From Atriophallophorus winterbourni (Eukaryota > Platyhelminthes > Trematoda > Plagiorchiida > Microphallidae): a stretch of DNA of 64,000 bases. The notes beneath the pieces were generated by a model. That model was not told where the DNA came from and searched no databases. It saw only the letters and a program-made list of their open reading frames with translations. The stretch covers positions 62,001 to 126,000 of the forward strand of contig JACCGJ010003248.1 of NCBI GenBank assembly GCA_013407085.1, written 5' to 3'. This document shows, in pieces, positions 28,561-40,477 of this stretch (the stretch's first letter is position 1; each line of letters begins with the position of its first letter). The position numbers were made by a program, and so were the translations under genes.

Positions 28561-28699
28561 TCCCGAACACTTGTATCCAGCTTAATCTAATTCCTCATCT
28601 TGTTTACACACTTACGTTTCATTCTTTACCATCCTGTGGTTGTTGTTAAGCTTGTTGCTATTTAAACCATTAAAAACCTTTAATTATCATGCATAGGAA

Positions 28700-28765
28700 T
28701 TGAAAGAAAGTTGTTTGCTATCGGTTAGAGCCTTTTGGTGTATTGTAACATTACTGACAAAGTAT
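28700..28765. repeat. Family F short repeat, copy 2
   Basis: GCTATCGGTTAGAGCCTTTTG-like sequence followed by TGTAACATTACTGACA, parallel to the copy at 15820. Confidence 0.45.
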
Positions 28766-31700
28766 TCTTTTTAGATGTCCCTATTTGTACCATAGTATTA
28801 ATAAATTATTTGAAAACAACATAGAGGGGAGTTTCGTATAATAAAAGTTTCTTTCAGATGGCAGGTTTAAACAGATTCCTCCATTATTTTCTGGTGGACA
28901 TTATAAAAATCAGTCCTGTGGTAGAAACCGTTTTCTAAGAGCTAATTTAATATACCATAATGAATTTCAGTCCAAACAAAAGTTTTGTTAACCTATTTTT
29001 TATCATCACTATAGTATCGATTAATTGATCTAATTAATCTAATTAGCGTAGATCAGCATTTGCAATCACGTTCAATTTTTTCAACCCGTCAGTTGATTGC
29101 CCGAATAGTTTCCCAAGATTCCTGTCTTTCGTCCCAATATGAAGCAAATTAAGATTGCCTTTACATTTAATACTAGTTACACTTCTGTAACCACAAGCAA
29201 TTGCGTATTATTGCGCAGCCATTGACTCGCTCACTGCTGTTGGCCTGACCAATCAGAAATGATTTCACATGCGCACACCCATACTCCATATGCAAACGAA
29301 GTCGGTCGATAATCGTGTGCCAATCACTGTGCCCCGATTTAAACGAACGCACTTGAAATAGCTGGTTGGTTGACCCCGGGTCTGATTGCCCATCGGTTGG
29401 TTCAAACGCTTAATCACAACGTGGGTGTCGACTGGATAAGTAATTTGGGACTGTGTTGGGATATATTGCTTACAGAATTTCATCTCTGCCCTCGAGTAAG
29501 TTACTAGCGTGCTGAAACCTGTTTAATACTCTGGCGTTAGTTTATCGTGGACGCTGATTATTGCCCTGGAACTGACGAAATGTAAGCAGGCTGGGTTGGG
29601 ATAGAATCAGCTTGTTCTTTCCAAGGCCTTGAAACAGGATACAGTATACATATACCGTTGATAATATACTTAATAATAATTTCTGGTTTGCAATCAAATT
29701 ATCGTATATTTTCCGTTTCCAACTGATACATAATGGCCATGTTTTGTAAAACGAAAATCATTCTCAAAGTGATCCTAGTTCAAGTGGAGTAATGCTTCTA
29801 GGTGATACATTTCTCGTTGTCGCTCATCTCCACGACACTTATACTTCAGCGTTGACCGTCGTCTATCGGTTAAACAAAACTCATCCGGCATAAGTCGGTG
29901 TTAGAATTTCATTGAATAAGTTGTGAGTATACAACCGTGTATTCGGGTACTCGCAGAACCTGCACACGCTCAAGGTCAAGTCAGCTTAACCATGCGAATG
30001 GGTCAGTCGCCAAGGTTCGTGTCAATTCAGACGGTAACTCCACGGTTTAATTTCGGTTGAAGCAAAAAATTCACTTCACCCGGTATTTTGTAATTAGCCT
30101 CACACAGTGGGATTGACAGTAAATGGAGCCATATGGTTAAATGTTCCAGGTTTTCCTGATAAACATTGTCTAATTGTATAGTTTATTTCCAACGGAGTAG
30201 GTTAAGTTAAAAAATTACATGACTAACTGGTACCCGGAAATGGTGATTATTTTTAGATACTTTGAGAACAAACTGAGCCAAAATAGTAATTTGAATTAGG
30301 GGTAAAATGTGCTATCAAATGCATTGGTATGCATAGCAAATCAACCATTTGACCCGTCTTACCTATATATTTAGTTGTTGCATAACTTCCCGCACCTAGC
30401 CTTGTCTTTCCAGGTATATCTTCGAATTGCCTCTTTGTCTTGATGCATTTAGGCTCTGTGAAAATTCTTCTTTACTGTCTGGTTTTTTCCAAACATTTCC
30501 CAGTGGATTAGACCTTCCCAATCCCACCATGCTCAAATCATGTTCTTCATCCGGTGCAGGTCGCGCTTGATTTTGACACTCATATTCTTGATATCGTTTC
30601 TTTCACTTTTTAACAAGCACACACGTTCGCATTAACGAAGCGCATGATAAAGTGGACCACATTTTAATCCATCAAGTTACTTAGTGCCATCTCCATTTAC
30701 GTGAGCGACAGAATTAGCCTATATGATTTTGCTCTTACAGGATATACATCCCACCAATGCCACTGCTGTTACTGTTGCAAAGATTGTACACATATTGATG
30801 TAAGAAAAAAGACATGTAGCCACGGTTAGGCAAATTTGTCAGCTTTCTAATCCCCCGTATCGTTGGTTTATCAAAATATTTCAAAGAACTATTGATTTCA
30901 CACAGCCTACACTTGCTTAAAGTCATCGCATGAAGGCTTCGTTACAGTAAGCATGCTCTCAAAACTAATGTGATACTTATTTTTGAATGTAATTAGTCAT
31001 TCGGTCTGGTATGTACTCCTATTCGTCAGAGAAATAACATTGCCTCAAAGATTTATACACCATCGAAATTTAGTTTGTAGCATGCATGCTTTACTAATGA
31101 ACTGGGTTGAATATTAATGAATTCAATGTTTTAGCATGTACATGGTGATTTTTTTGATCGACGAAAAAAACAAGTGTCAAGAGTGTGAACAACCTAAATG
31201 CTAGTCATGTACATTGATTCGATCGGCTGGCTTCAATCCACTGATTGGAGCGTTCATCCAAAGGTCTGATTCCAAGTATAATTTTGATGGATTCCAGTTC
31301 AAGAAACGATGCCGGACGCTCTTCTAAGCTTTCGAAACGGTCACTTTAATAGACAGGCAAATGGGACGTTAGTCGGACACGTAATTGTCGATTATGCTGG
31401 ACTATTTCAAATTATTCTAGACGCGTTTTCTCTTATCTTCTTCGTTTGCACCAATTCAAAAGGGAACCACTTTCTCGTTTCTACTTTAGGAATCCAATTT
31501 TTCAGTTTAAATTTCTCGTACGTCGCAAGATCTCTTACCTTTTTATAAGACACGCACCATGCTGTTATCGTTACAGCTATTCGCTTTGTCAACAAACTTT
31601 AGTCATTTTAGCTAAATTTAACACCGTGGCACACCGGAAATAAGACCTTGTATTTTGAGTTATTCTTGATTGGCTGAATTCTTCATCAGTGATCGATATT

Positions 31701-33300
31701 AAACACGAAGCAGCGATCGAATACATTAATCAGAACACCATCCATTCGAAGTGGTCATTGAACACAATGTGGTGCAAAGTACATAATGTCCGAGACCTTT
31801 TCAGGTTTACAAATATTGATTTTAAACTTATCTCAACAGAATCACTCTGCTCATGAACTGATGAGGTCAATTTCACGGATTCTCTCATGATTACCGAGCG
31901 CATTCGGTAATGCGATCATCAAACCACTGACCTGAGAATAGTTGTAGAACTGTTTAAGTTACCATGACGTGATACGCAGCCAAGCTTGATAACGCAATTC
32001 AAAAGAGAGGTAGGTAAAAACCACAGCGTAGGCAAAATTTCGGCGATCGCTCGAATCATCTTAACAGGCGTTTGAAATTGTTGAAATTGACTCATATCCT
32101 TTGAGGTTGTTCGAACCAGAAAACATTTGTGTTGCGCCAATCATGTACTCTTAATTCTCATTGATATTGATAACGTGAGAAGCAAATTTGCGCTGTAGAA
32201 TTAAACGATATTGATGCTAGAAACTGTCAGCGATGTATAGGATCTCCGTTGATGTATAACGGATAAGATCATCTTGCAAGATGCTGCGCAAATTATGATA
32301 AACAGACAGAAAGTTTCACTTCATTTTCAGGCCTTAGATAACTTGAATGTACCTAACACTATAATTGTAGGAATCTTTAAAACATGTTTGTCCTATTGAA
32401 TAGCGATTCAGATTCATACTGTATCATTCTTAAAAAGTAAAAAACGATGTTTCGGAAGATATGATCTAAGGAAAGCGGATGATCCTTTGGACAGTGCACC
32501 TATGGTTTATAACCGTTTATAAGCGAGAACGAAGCAAAAGTCACATTGAACTTTAGAAAATAGGTGAACAGTAAATTGTTTACTTCAAGTTGAGCACTGG
32601 TGCCCCAGTTTTAGAAAACTGATCAGACGCACTGCACTAACCATTTAGATACTGCACTTCACTTTGTAAATGATTGTGGATAATTTATAATCTCGAATTC
32701 TGAGCGAATTCGAACACACGATGCTCACACTAACACAAAAAATTGGTTGAGTATGTACTTAGAATCGATCTTAAACAGCTAAAAAGCAATAATCAATGCT
32801 TAGTCGTAGATAACACTCAAACAAGCATTTCAAAACGCTGCAAGTAAATCCCAGTCAATTCTAACACAACAAAACCACCGCCATCCTTAAGTAATTTAAA
32901 AAACCCAGGCGATGTAGACATGTTTATATTTCAACTTAATATTAAAAGTGACTTGAAATAACCGGGTCATTTTGTTTTATTGTTTTATCGCTCCCAGTTT
33001 TATGTCTATTTGGTTCATTCGTACGTATAATCAGCAAATAGTCAACGAGCAATTAAGCCTGTCTGTGAAATGTTTTTCATAGCTTTTAAGCCAAACATTT
33101 TCGTGCATAGTGTAACGATTCGCTGATGAAGTGTGAAATTTAAAGGCACTACTGGATAAGGCTGGCACGTATACTACTTATTAATAAAATCTAACTTAAA
33201 CAACAATCTACCATCCTGCTATTATTGGAATGTTGCAAAAATATTCCAAACAGTTAACGGTGCTGCACTGCACCGATTGTAGGACTTAGATTAGTTCATA
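28766..33300. other. Intergenic stretch, nothing recognised
   Basis: 4.5 kb of AT-rich sequence. Open frames are short (none above 79 codons), lack splice context, and show no family signature. Near 33140-33175 there is a weak family B match (CTGGATAAGGCTGGCACG). Confidence 0.5.
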
Positions 33301-33407
33301 CATGAAAGCTAAATTTCAATTTACAATAGAGGATTTATCCTCGAATTCGCAAATAAATGGGTTTCGCACAAAATCAGAACGGCGTTCGAATGTCAGGTCA
33401 CGGATAC

Positions 33408-33450
33408 GTATACCTGATGAGCGGCAACAACCGCGAAACCGGTCGTGTGC
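33408..33450 (+). ncRNA. Hammerhead ribozyme motif, solitary, not family B or C
   Basis: GTATAC pairs with GTGTGC over six positions (two G-U), then CTGATGA, a perfect stem II GCGG/CCGC with loop CAACAA, GAAA, and CCGGTC before the second stem I strand. Predicted cleavage is after GTC. Flanking sequence shows no resemblance to families B or C, yet the core and the ACCGGU palindrome are the same. All pairings are intact. Confidence 0.75.
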
Positions 33451-33717
33451 CTCCGTCCAGCTTTTCGAACTGACTTTAAAACATCAATCAACCATTCAAA
33501 TGTGTTTGTGCACATGTGATTGAACATGCTATTGATTTTTCGCAGGCTGATCTGTAGTGCTCTGAACCCGGGTGGAGGCTCACCCTTATAATCCGGTGTT
33601 CTGAAGACCACGACGGACCCTAATTAGGTTCACTCGGACGCGTAGTTTTTTAAGGGGAGGACCATGAGGCCTCTCCAATGTCAAAAAGAGATATAGATCA
33701 AACTATAAATAACAGCC

Positions 33718-35043
33718 TTCATTTCAATTCAATTCAATTTTAATGGTCTAAAAAGCATACAGCTTTACAAAAACCACAGAATAATATGGTAACAACGAAT
33801 AATATTACAAGCAAAAATGGGATTAGGTTGCTTACTGAGCAGTTCAAGAATCAATTGTAGAGGGTGATTTTCGGCATTCAAAATATTGTAAACCAAAATC
33901 AAATCCCCTCAGAGACGACGAAATGGCTAATCAAATAAATTTAGCGTTTTGATTCGCTCATTGTAGGGTTTCCGGCTGAGTCCGGTGACAAGTTTGGTAG
34001 CTCGATGATATATTCGTTGCAAAGTCGCAACATCTTTTTTAAGCCATGGCGACCATGCTTGAACTGCATATTCCATCGTGGGTCTGATGTAAGTATTTAT
34101 AATACACAGAATTGTCTGTTTTGAGAACCTACCGAAAATTCGCTTTAGGAGTGACAATTTCTGTGATGTTTTGCGATAGACGTAGTTGAAGTGGCTCGAC
34201 ATCCCTAGGGTGTTGCTTAATAATACACCCAAGTCCTTTTGTTCCATTGTCCACGAGAGGCTGTGTTCCAAGAAAATACTGGAACTCCACATATTTGCCA
34301 ATGTTTAACATGTGAAACTTTCGGAAATTGAAAAATATGCGATTTTTTAGGGCTAAACCTGGAGGTTGTGCAAATCCTTCTGGAGAAGTTCGCAGTCTTC
34401 CGACTTACTTATCTTCGACCACACTTTTATAACGTCCGCGAACAGTACGATCTTGCATTTGATGAGAGCCGGTATGTCATTAGCATAAAGCGCGAAGAGG
34501 ATTGGTCCGAGGACGGATCCCTAAAGCACTCCACTTGTCACGGCTACCGACTTCGACAGAGCACCGTCCACAGAAACTTGAGCAAGCCGATCAGTCAGGT
34601 AATTTTCTAACCTGGCTAACAGTCTACCAGTGATACCACAACGTTCCAGCTTCTGTAAGAGAATACTGTGGTTTACACGATCAGATACTTTCGACATATC
34701 GAGGTAATATACATGGATGGAATCCCCAACATCTACTGCTCGAGTCCGGTCGTCAAGGGTAAGGAGAAGGTTAGTAAGGCAGGAGTATCCCCTTCTAAAA
34801 CCGTGTTGCGCTCCCGAAAATAGCTTATTTTCCTCAAGGTATTTGCTCAGTTTGTTTGCCACGAGTACCTTGGATACGGCGGACAACAAGGTAACAGGTC
34901 TGTAATTTGCGGGCTCCGAACGGGGAGTTTATACCAGATTTCCATTCAGTCGGTATGAAACTTTGCGACAGCGACAAACTTTTTTTCTCTGTAATTCCAC
35001 TAAGTATGTTGCATCTTAATAAATCAATTTTCTCACATCGCAT
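33718..35043 (-). mobile_element. CR1-like LINE, 5'-truncated copy
   Basis: From 35043 downward: an RT N-terminal motif (FIPTEWKSGINSPFG), the palm (LFSGAQHGFRRGYSCLTNLL, VYYLDMSKVSDRVNHSILLQ), a catalytic box LFADVIKVW, then the thumb (SLLKRIFGRFSKQTILCIIN, MEYAVQAWSPWLKKD). At least three frame changes. The catalytic box has Val in place of the second Asp, so it is dead. It ends in a 3' tail of AATTG pentamers (plus strand 33721-33741). Confidence 0.85.
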
Positions 35044-35662
35044 TGTGTTTTATCACAGTCGGGGAAGTTTAGGATTTTCGTAACCAAATCAATTGGCATA
35101 GTTCGTTTTATCTTACCGATTCGACAACATTGTCGTTAACCTCGGTGGGTTAGAGCGTCCGTTTGCTCTGCATCGGTTAAAATATCGTTTTGTCAATGTC
35201 ATCTCTACTGTAACGATTCACGTGTAGCAAAAAGATGAATCACGCTTGAAAATTCGAAAATTTGGGTGATGACAAAATAGTTAGCTCTATGTACAAATAC
35301 AGCATCACAACGTAATTCTGGATAAAGTGTCTAATTACCCTTATTAATTAACAAGTGGACGATTAACATGGGTACTTATTTACGGTTAAACCGTATCGTC
35401 TTAAATCAAGCGCTGCAAAGTTCGACATGCGTGATTTTTTATTGCGCATGTGACAGGCTAGAATATGGTTTTTAAACCTGATATACCTGAGCAACGATTC
35501 GATGAAGTCTGTTCGCGTATGTCTTAGTCAGTCGTTAGATTTAGAAGTAGAATTTGGTAACGGTTTTTGTAGCAACCAAATTTATTTGACCACACAAAAT
35601 TGAGGAGAATCGACGAATACAGTTAGGACAGTAATATGTGGTTCACATCTCCCACACTTACA

Positions 35663-35704
35663 CACCACAACCTGTTTCTGGCTGTTTGGCGTCATCAGGC
35701 TCAC
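35663..35704 (-). ncRNA. Hammerhead-like motif, family C, left arm
   Basis: Minus strand: CTGATGA, CGCC/GCCA, GAAA are present, but CAGGTT follows instead of CCGGTA and stem II pairs poorly. Probably inactive. Confidence 0.4.
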
Positions 35705-35722
35705 GGAATCTAAACTTCCTAT

Positions 35723-35764
35723 CTTCACATGATGACGGCAAACAGCCAGAAGCCGGTTGTGGTG
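35723..35764 (+). ncRNA. Hammerhead-like motif, family C, right arm
   Basis: The core is changed at two places (ATGATGA; GAAG for GAAA). Stem II and CCGGTT are as in the family. Inactive by prediction. Confidence 0.4.
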
Positions 35765-36002
35765 TGTGAGTGCTGGGGGACGTAAGCAACACATTATTTT
35801 GGTCACATTATTCTGACCACAAATCACTATGTGATTCTGTGTTTGAGCACCGTGGTCCATTGTAGGAACCCTATGTAACAGTGGCATTCAAGTATAACTT
35901 TGTTTACCACTTAACCACTGTTTGAAGGCTCACTGAAACTAATCTTACTGTCTCCACCTAAAAAGGCAAACAGCCAAAAACCGGTAGTGGATTGTAATTT
36001 CG

Positions 36003-37385
36003 GAGGATTCAAGGATTCAAGGATTTATGGTTAAAAAAGTTAATACTTTACAACACCACAGGATTACGGTATGAATGGAAACATGAAAAATTCAATAGTA
36101 TAAAAGCAATAGTGAATATCAATTGTAAGGCTCACGAATGTTATTCTTTTGCATATGTAAGTCCAATTTCGCTTTAAACGCCACCAGGCAAGGAGAGTCC
36201 ACCACATGTTGGGGAAGGGAATTCCAAAGAAATATAACACGTACGGCGAAAAAATGGCGACGACAATCAATACGGAACTTGGAAAGTAAAGAGATAAGGT
36301 ATGTCCGCGTGTCACTTTCCCATCACACACATCGAGCAAGTTTTTTAGTGGATATCCTTCAGTGGACACAATTCTATAAGTCAGAATAATATTGCGTCCT
36401 TTGGGTAAAGTCGCATAGACCCAGACGTCGCAATCTTTCGGTGTACGGAACATTGCGAATACCCATCACTAACTTTGTTGCTCTATGATAGATTTTATCG
36501 AAGAGAGCAATGTCTTTTCGCAGCCAAGGAGCCCAGACCTCTACCGCATACTCCATCGCAGGGCGAAGGTAGACATTCATTATCCTTGGTAACGTTACCA
36601 GAGAGAATCTTCCAAATATTCTTTGAAAGATACCGAACAATCTGTTCGCCCGTCGATATATATTCTGGCAGTGCGATGTGCTCTTCAGGTTCCCGCTAAT
36701 CCACACTCCAAGATCTTTTTCTAACGAGCTCCATGCTAGGTTTTCAGTTCCTAATCGATATGTCCAAGGAACATTCTTGCCAAGATGGAGCATCTTACAT
36801 TTCTGTATGTTTAATGACATGTCATTCATGACCGCCCAATTCGGCACGCTGTCCAAATCCATTTGAAGTTTCTCACAATCCTCTGCAGCACTTATTGGCG
36901 TCCAAATTTTCATATCATCCGCGAAGATTACCATTTTGGACGATATGAGGGGGGGTAAATCATTTCTGTACAGCAGAAAGAGAAGCGGGCCTAGCACAGA
37001 TCCTTGTGGGACTCCACTGGTGGTTTTGAGCGTTTGGGATAGCGCTCCGTTAACTTTAACTTGGGCGTCGCGATCTGAGAGATAGTCGCACAACCATGAG
37101 TGGAGTGGATCACATATTCCTAAACGCATCAGTTTTTGAAAAAGCAAATTATGATTAACTCTGTCAAAAGCTTTCGAAATGTCTAGGTAATAGACGTAGA
37201 TGCAAGAACTTCTATCCAACTCCTTTGTCCAGTCGTCTAACGCTATGAGAAGATTCGTTAGACAAGAGCGATGAGATAGGAATCCATGCTGCGTTGTCGA
37301 AAACAAATTCTGCGATTCAATGTGTGCAACCATTCTTTTCGAGACTATACGTTCCATGAGCTTAGCAATAACAGGTAAAAGTTTT
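36003..37385 (-). mobile_element. CR1-like LINE, 5'-truncated, inserted into a family C repeat
   Basis: It is bordered on both sides by family C sequence that would be continuous without it, with GGAT on both sides as a possible short target duplication. The 3' end, on the left, is a tandem 8-mer (GGATTCAA on the + strand, 36003-36026), like the short tandem tails of CR1-type LINEs. It carries one long RT frame, then a shifted C-terminal part. Confidence 0.85.
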
Positions 37386-37387
37386 AC
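36374..37387 (-). pseudogene. LINE reverse transcriptase, long intact frame (5'-truncated)
   Basis: About 338 RT-derived codons: VKLLPVIAKLMERIVSKRM, STTQHGFLSHRSCLTNLL, VYYLDISKAFDRVNHNLLFQ, TTSGVPQGSVLGPLLFLLY, MVIFADDMKIW (both catalytic Asp present), and MEYAVEVWAPWLRKDIAL. The first residues of the computed frame come from family C sequence and are not LINE. The frame breaks after FTQRTQYYSDL; a matching C-terminal part (to about 36130) lies in other frames. It lacks the endonuclease and is not autonomous. Confidence 0.88.
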
Positions 37388-37520
37388 GGGATGTGAGCAA
37401 CACATTACTTTAGTCATCCATGAGTTGCTTGAGTGCTTGACCAAGAATTACTTTTGTAATTCTGTGTTTGAACATCGTGGTTCTTTGTACGCACCTTATC
37501 AAGCAGTATTGTTCAGATCT
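37386..37520 (+). repeat. Family C repeat, right part split by LINE
   Basis: GGGATGTGAGCAACACATTA and TTGAGTGCTTGACCAAGAAT continue the unit interrupted at 36008 and match 9175-9305. Confidence 0.75.
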
Positions 37521-38479
37521 AACTTTGTTTATCACTTACCAGATTTTTCGCATTTTCAAATCTTAACCAGCCGTTCGAATGATGTGATTCATCAAAGCCT
37601 TCGAAAAATAATTAATTGGAACATGAAAGCGGATTTAATAAAACAAAGTGTGCGCAAACTGCCTGTCGACAATACATTTACTTAAATTATTTTTATTATG
37701 TGCCAGTAATTGGTTTTCGGTCACACAGAGAGCTCAAGTAGATTTACATAAATATTTGTGAATAGCTAACCACATAGCTGCCACAAATAACGATCAATAA
37801 GTCTGTTGATGTTTACTTGTCAGTCCTAATTCTAGGTTTCAGGTGAAACTGAAAATTTATTGTGTATGGCCTTGCTCGTGATGACGCAAACTGTTGTGGG
37901 TTCATGTCAAACGTTTCGTTCGAAGAAATACAAACGAGCATAGTAACTTTTGAATGAAATGTGCATATTTTGAAGTGCCTGCGGTTTCCAATTTGGCCAT
38001 AATGACCGGTGAGAAGTTTTAGATTATTATGTATAGGCAAACAAGCTCCGGTTCTATCTAGGTTACAACAGTGTTTGAATTTAGACTCGTTTAATACATT
38101 TGCGTGAGATTTGTATGAAATGTACGGTTGCCCGGATTTACCGACGTCATCAATGACTCGTGTTAAGAAAAGTAATGCGGTTCTGAATTTTGGACGATGT
38201 CCACACTCCCACTATGAGGTATTAATGGATATTTTCTTTAATTATGAGCATTGGACTCCAGCGGAGCGTCACAAATGGAAAAATAAATCAGTTCATAATG
38301 AAATAAATATACGATGGTGTAAAGTCGTGACCTAACCGTGGTAATTTGTACGACTTACAAAGAAATAGGTTTGTGTACGATGCAGAGCGTGATTGTACAT
38401 TTTCCAAAATATCTCTCAACTCATATTCCCCCATCTACTGAGTTGTAACACGGGTACCGACGGTGGTAGGAAAAGCATG

Positions 38480-38710
38480 ATATATTAACTCTCTGCATTG
38501 TGTAAAGCGTTGTCTGCAAGCTGGGGCGGAGCAGATACAGCTCTTGGCAGATCACGTCTCCAGCGTGCAACTGACGCCGAAAGACCGAGTTCTGTCGATC
38601 GTTGCAAGTGCTGCGATTGTGATGTACATCCATAGTCGACATCGACAGAAGCAGGCCAACAACAACAGCACAGTGGGTGGAGTAATATCTTCATTTCTTA
38701 TTATTTCTAA
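38480..38710 (-). repeat. Family G dispersed repeat, copy 2
   Basis: The reverse complement matches 59150-59420 over about 150 bp (CAAGAGCTGTATCTGCTCC, CAGCTTGCAGAC, TATGGATGTACATCACAATC). Confidence 0.7.
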
Positions 38711-40231
38711 AAGAACCGGGGATAAATACCGCCCTAATGGTCCATGATGGCGTGCTAATGAAAGTACGTTAGGCTTGATGGTAAGTGTGGGTTTCAACTT
38801 CCGCGAAAATTCACTCCACACCAGAAGATCCAATGTAACGAAGCATATTGAACACCTTTTTTGCTTGGGGCGAAATTAATCACCAGAGACACGTTGAATG
38901 AACGCTCGCTTCATTTTATGTTGGATGGGTTCAATTTGGAAACTAGATTTACATTTGTCACCGCGGTTTACCTTTACATACTATAGGTTAGTCTCAGGTG
39001 GCTGTGCTTTCAGCATTATCTGGGAATTTCTGAAAAATAACATAAATTAAAATTCATTTGTTGTATTGCTTTTTACGCTGATGTTATATGCCAAAGTTTT
39101 AACTAAACAAGCGGAAATAAGTAACGATACACATGAATCAGTTGTTTGGTTAGGTATAAAAATATTGCGGTTTCAGAAGCATCGTTTGTTTCGAGAATAC
39201 TTTCACAAATTCACTGAAAGCCCAGCACATGGGCTTTATAATCGAGCATATAACACAGCCCATCTAGTTTCATCCATCTCGTGATAGGAAGTATTGAATT
39301 TGATTTAATTTTTGACGAAAATATACTTCGATGCATTAAATGACCAGTACTTTATTTAATCGATAATTTGCACGCGAAATTTTCTTTCTGCTGTTAACGA
39401 AACTCGATTAAAATACATCCTAAGAGTTCGTGGGCAAAATATGTTCATGGATAGCACAGAATTGAAAACTACTTGTTCTGTGTGGCCAAATTTATAACAA
39501 TCAGTTCTTAAAAACATTACAACTGACATTCTATCCGAAAGCTGGTTGATTCCTTGATACATTCCTCGAGGTAAGACGATTTCCTAGGTTGAAATGTTTA
39601 CAGTTGCCAAAAGTGCAATACATCTCGGGAACGATCTCGGTACAGTAAGGCATTTGAATTTCATGTAACATCTGCAAATGAAATGGAAATAGTCAAAATG
39701 CACTTGTCGCTAATCAGGTAAACACAGATGTTGTTTGCAAACTTTGTCGCTGCTTCCCCCTGCTGCTTCACTTCCGAGATTGAACATCCAGTTGACGTTT
39801 TCAACTCACATACAACAGAGAGTGTATGATTGACCAGTATGTGCCATAAAACTCTACGAGAGATGAGATGCTGTGTAATTAAATGATTGCGCATGTGTTT
39901 TGCGACCTTCATGTTTCGTTCGTCCAAACAAGAAAATCTACAAAGATATAACAACAGACTCGTTGATTTTAAACGAGAATTGATAAATGTGAGGAATGGA
40001 GTTATTGTGAGTACATCGTGAACTCTTGTTAGTCAAGCTCATTCAACCTAGCTGAACGCTCCAGGACGCGCTAAAACCGCCTCAATTTCTACGAAACATA
40101 AAATTCATTTGATTATTGCCAATACATGGATGTTGGTGTTAATATCACCTTAACATGGACTGAAACCTCGATAACGTTTGCATATTGTTGATCAACTTTT
40201 AATAAAGATCATTGTCCATCTCTGATTTCAG
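38711..40231. other. Upstream region of gene B, nothing recognised
   Basis: AT-rich. No promoter motif or upstream non-coding exon could be identified with confidence. Confidence 0.4.
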
Positions 40232-40477
40232 TAGCAAATGGCGTATTCATGTTATATGGGGGGCACGGAACTTAACGCAGAACTTTGCGATCCAGAGTTT
40301 AGCAATCGACTCAGTCGTGTCCCTTCAATTGCTTCGTTGACATTGTCTGTGGCAACAGTGAAGGAAAATTGCAATTCAGATACAAAGCGGAACAAACGCG
40401 ATCCAACCGGGTGTGAGAAAAGGAACACAATTTCCGGGAAACCAAAAACACAGGACCATCCGAAACGATCATTTTTT
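40232..40477 (+). CDS. Gene B exon 1 (start codon)
   Basis: The acceptor tctctgatttcag is followed by TAG CAA ATG in frame, so the ATG at 40238 is the only possible start here. An upstream non-coding exon is implied by the acceptor. 80 codons (MAYSCYMGGTELNAELCDPE…) end at TTT|gtaagt, phase 0. Confidence 0.7.

Larger units (their letters stand above)
25300..28690 (+). mobile_element. CR1-like non-LTR retrotransposon, nearly full length but defective
   Basis: In order: an ORF1-like region, an endonuclease domain, the start of a reverse transcriptase, then directly the RT C-terminal region and a 3' UTR. Frames are broken by stops and shifts. The RT core is missing (see the junction at about 28020-28050). 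It lies between genes A and B. The boundaries are approximate. Confidence 0.8.
35590..36008. repeat. Family C repeats: inverted pair plus a direct copy
   Basis: 35643-35704 and 35723-35782 are reverse complements carrying opposed hammerhead-like motifs. A further plus-strand block follows (35783-36008), containing TATGTGATTCTGTGTTTGAG and a decayed motif at about 35951-35990. Family C resumes at 37386 after a LINE insertion. Confidence 0.75.

Noticed and set aside
33120..33180. CTGATGA…GAAA at 33122 as a hammerhead
   Set aside because: Only five bases separate the two core boxes and no stem I partner follows; the resemblance to family B is limited to the 3' flank.
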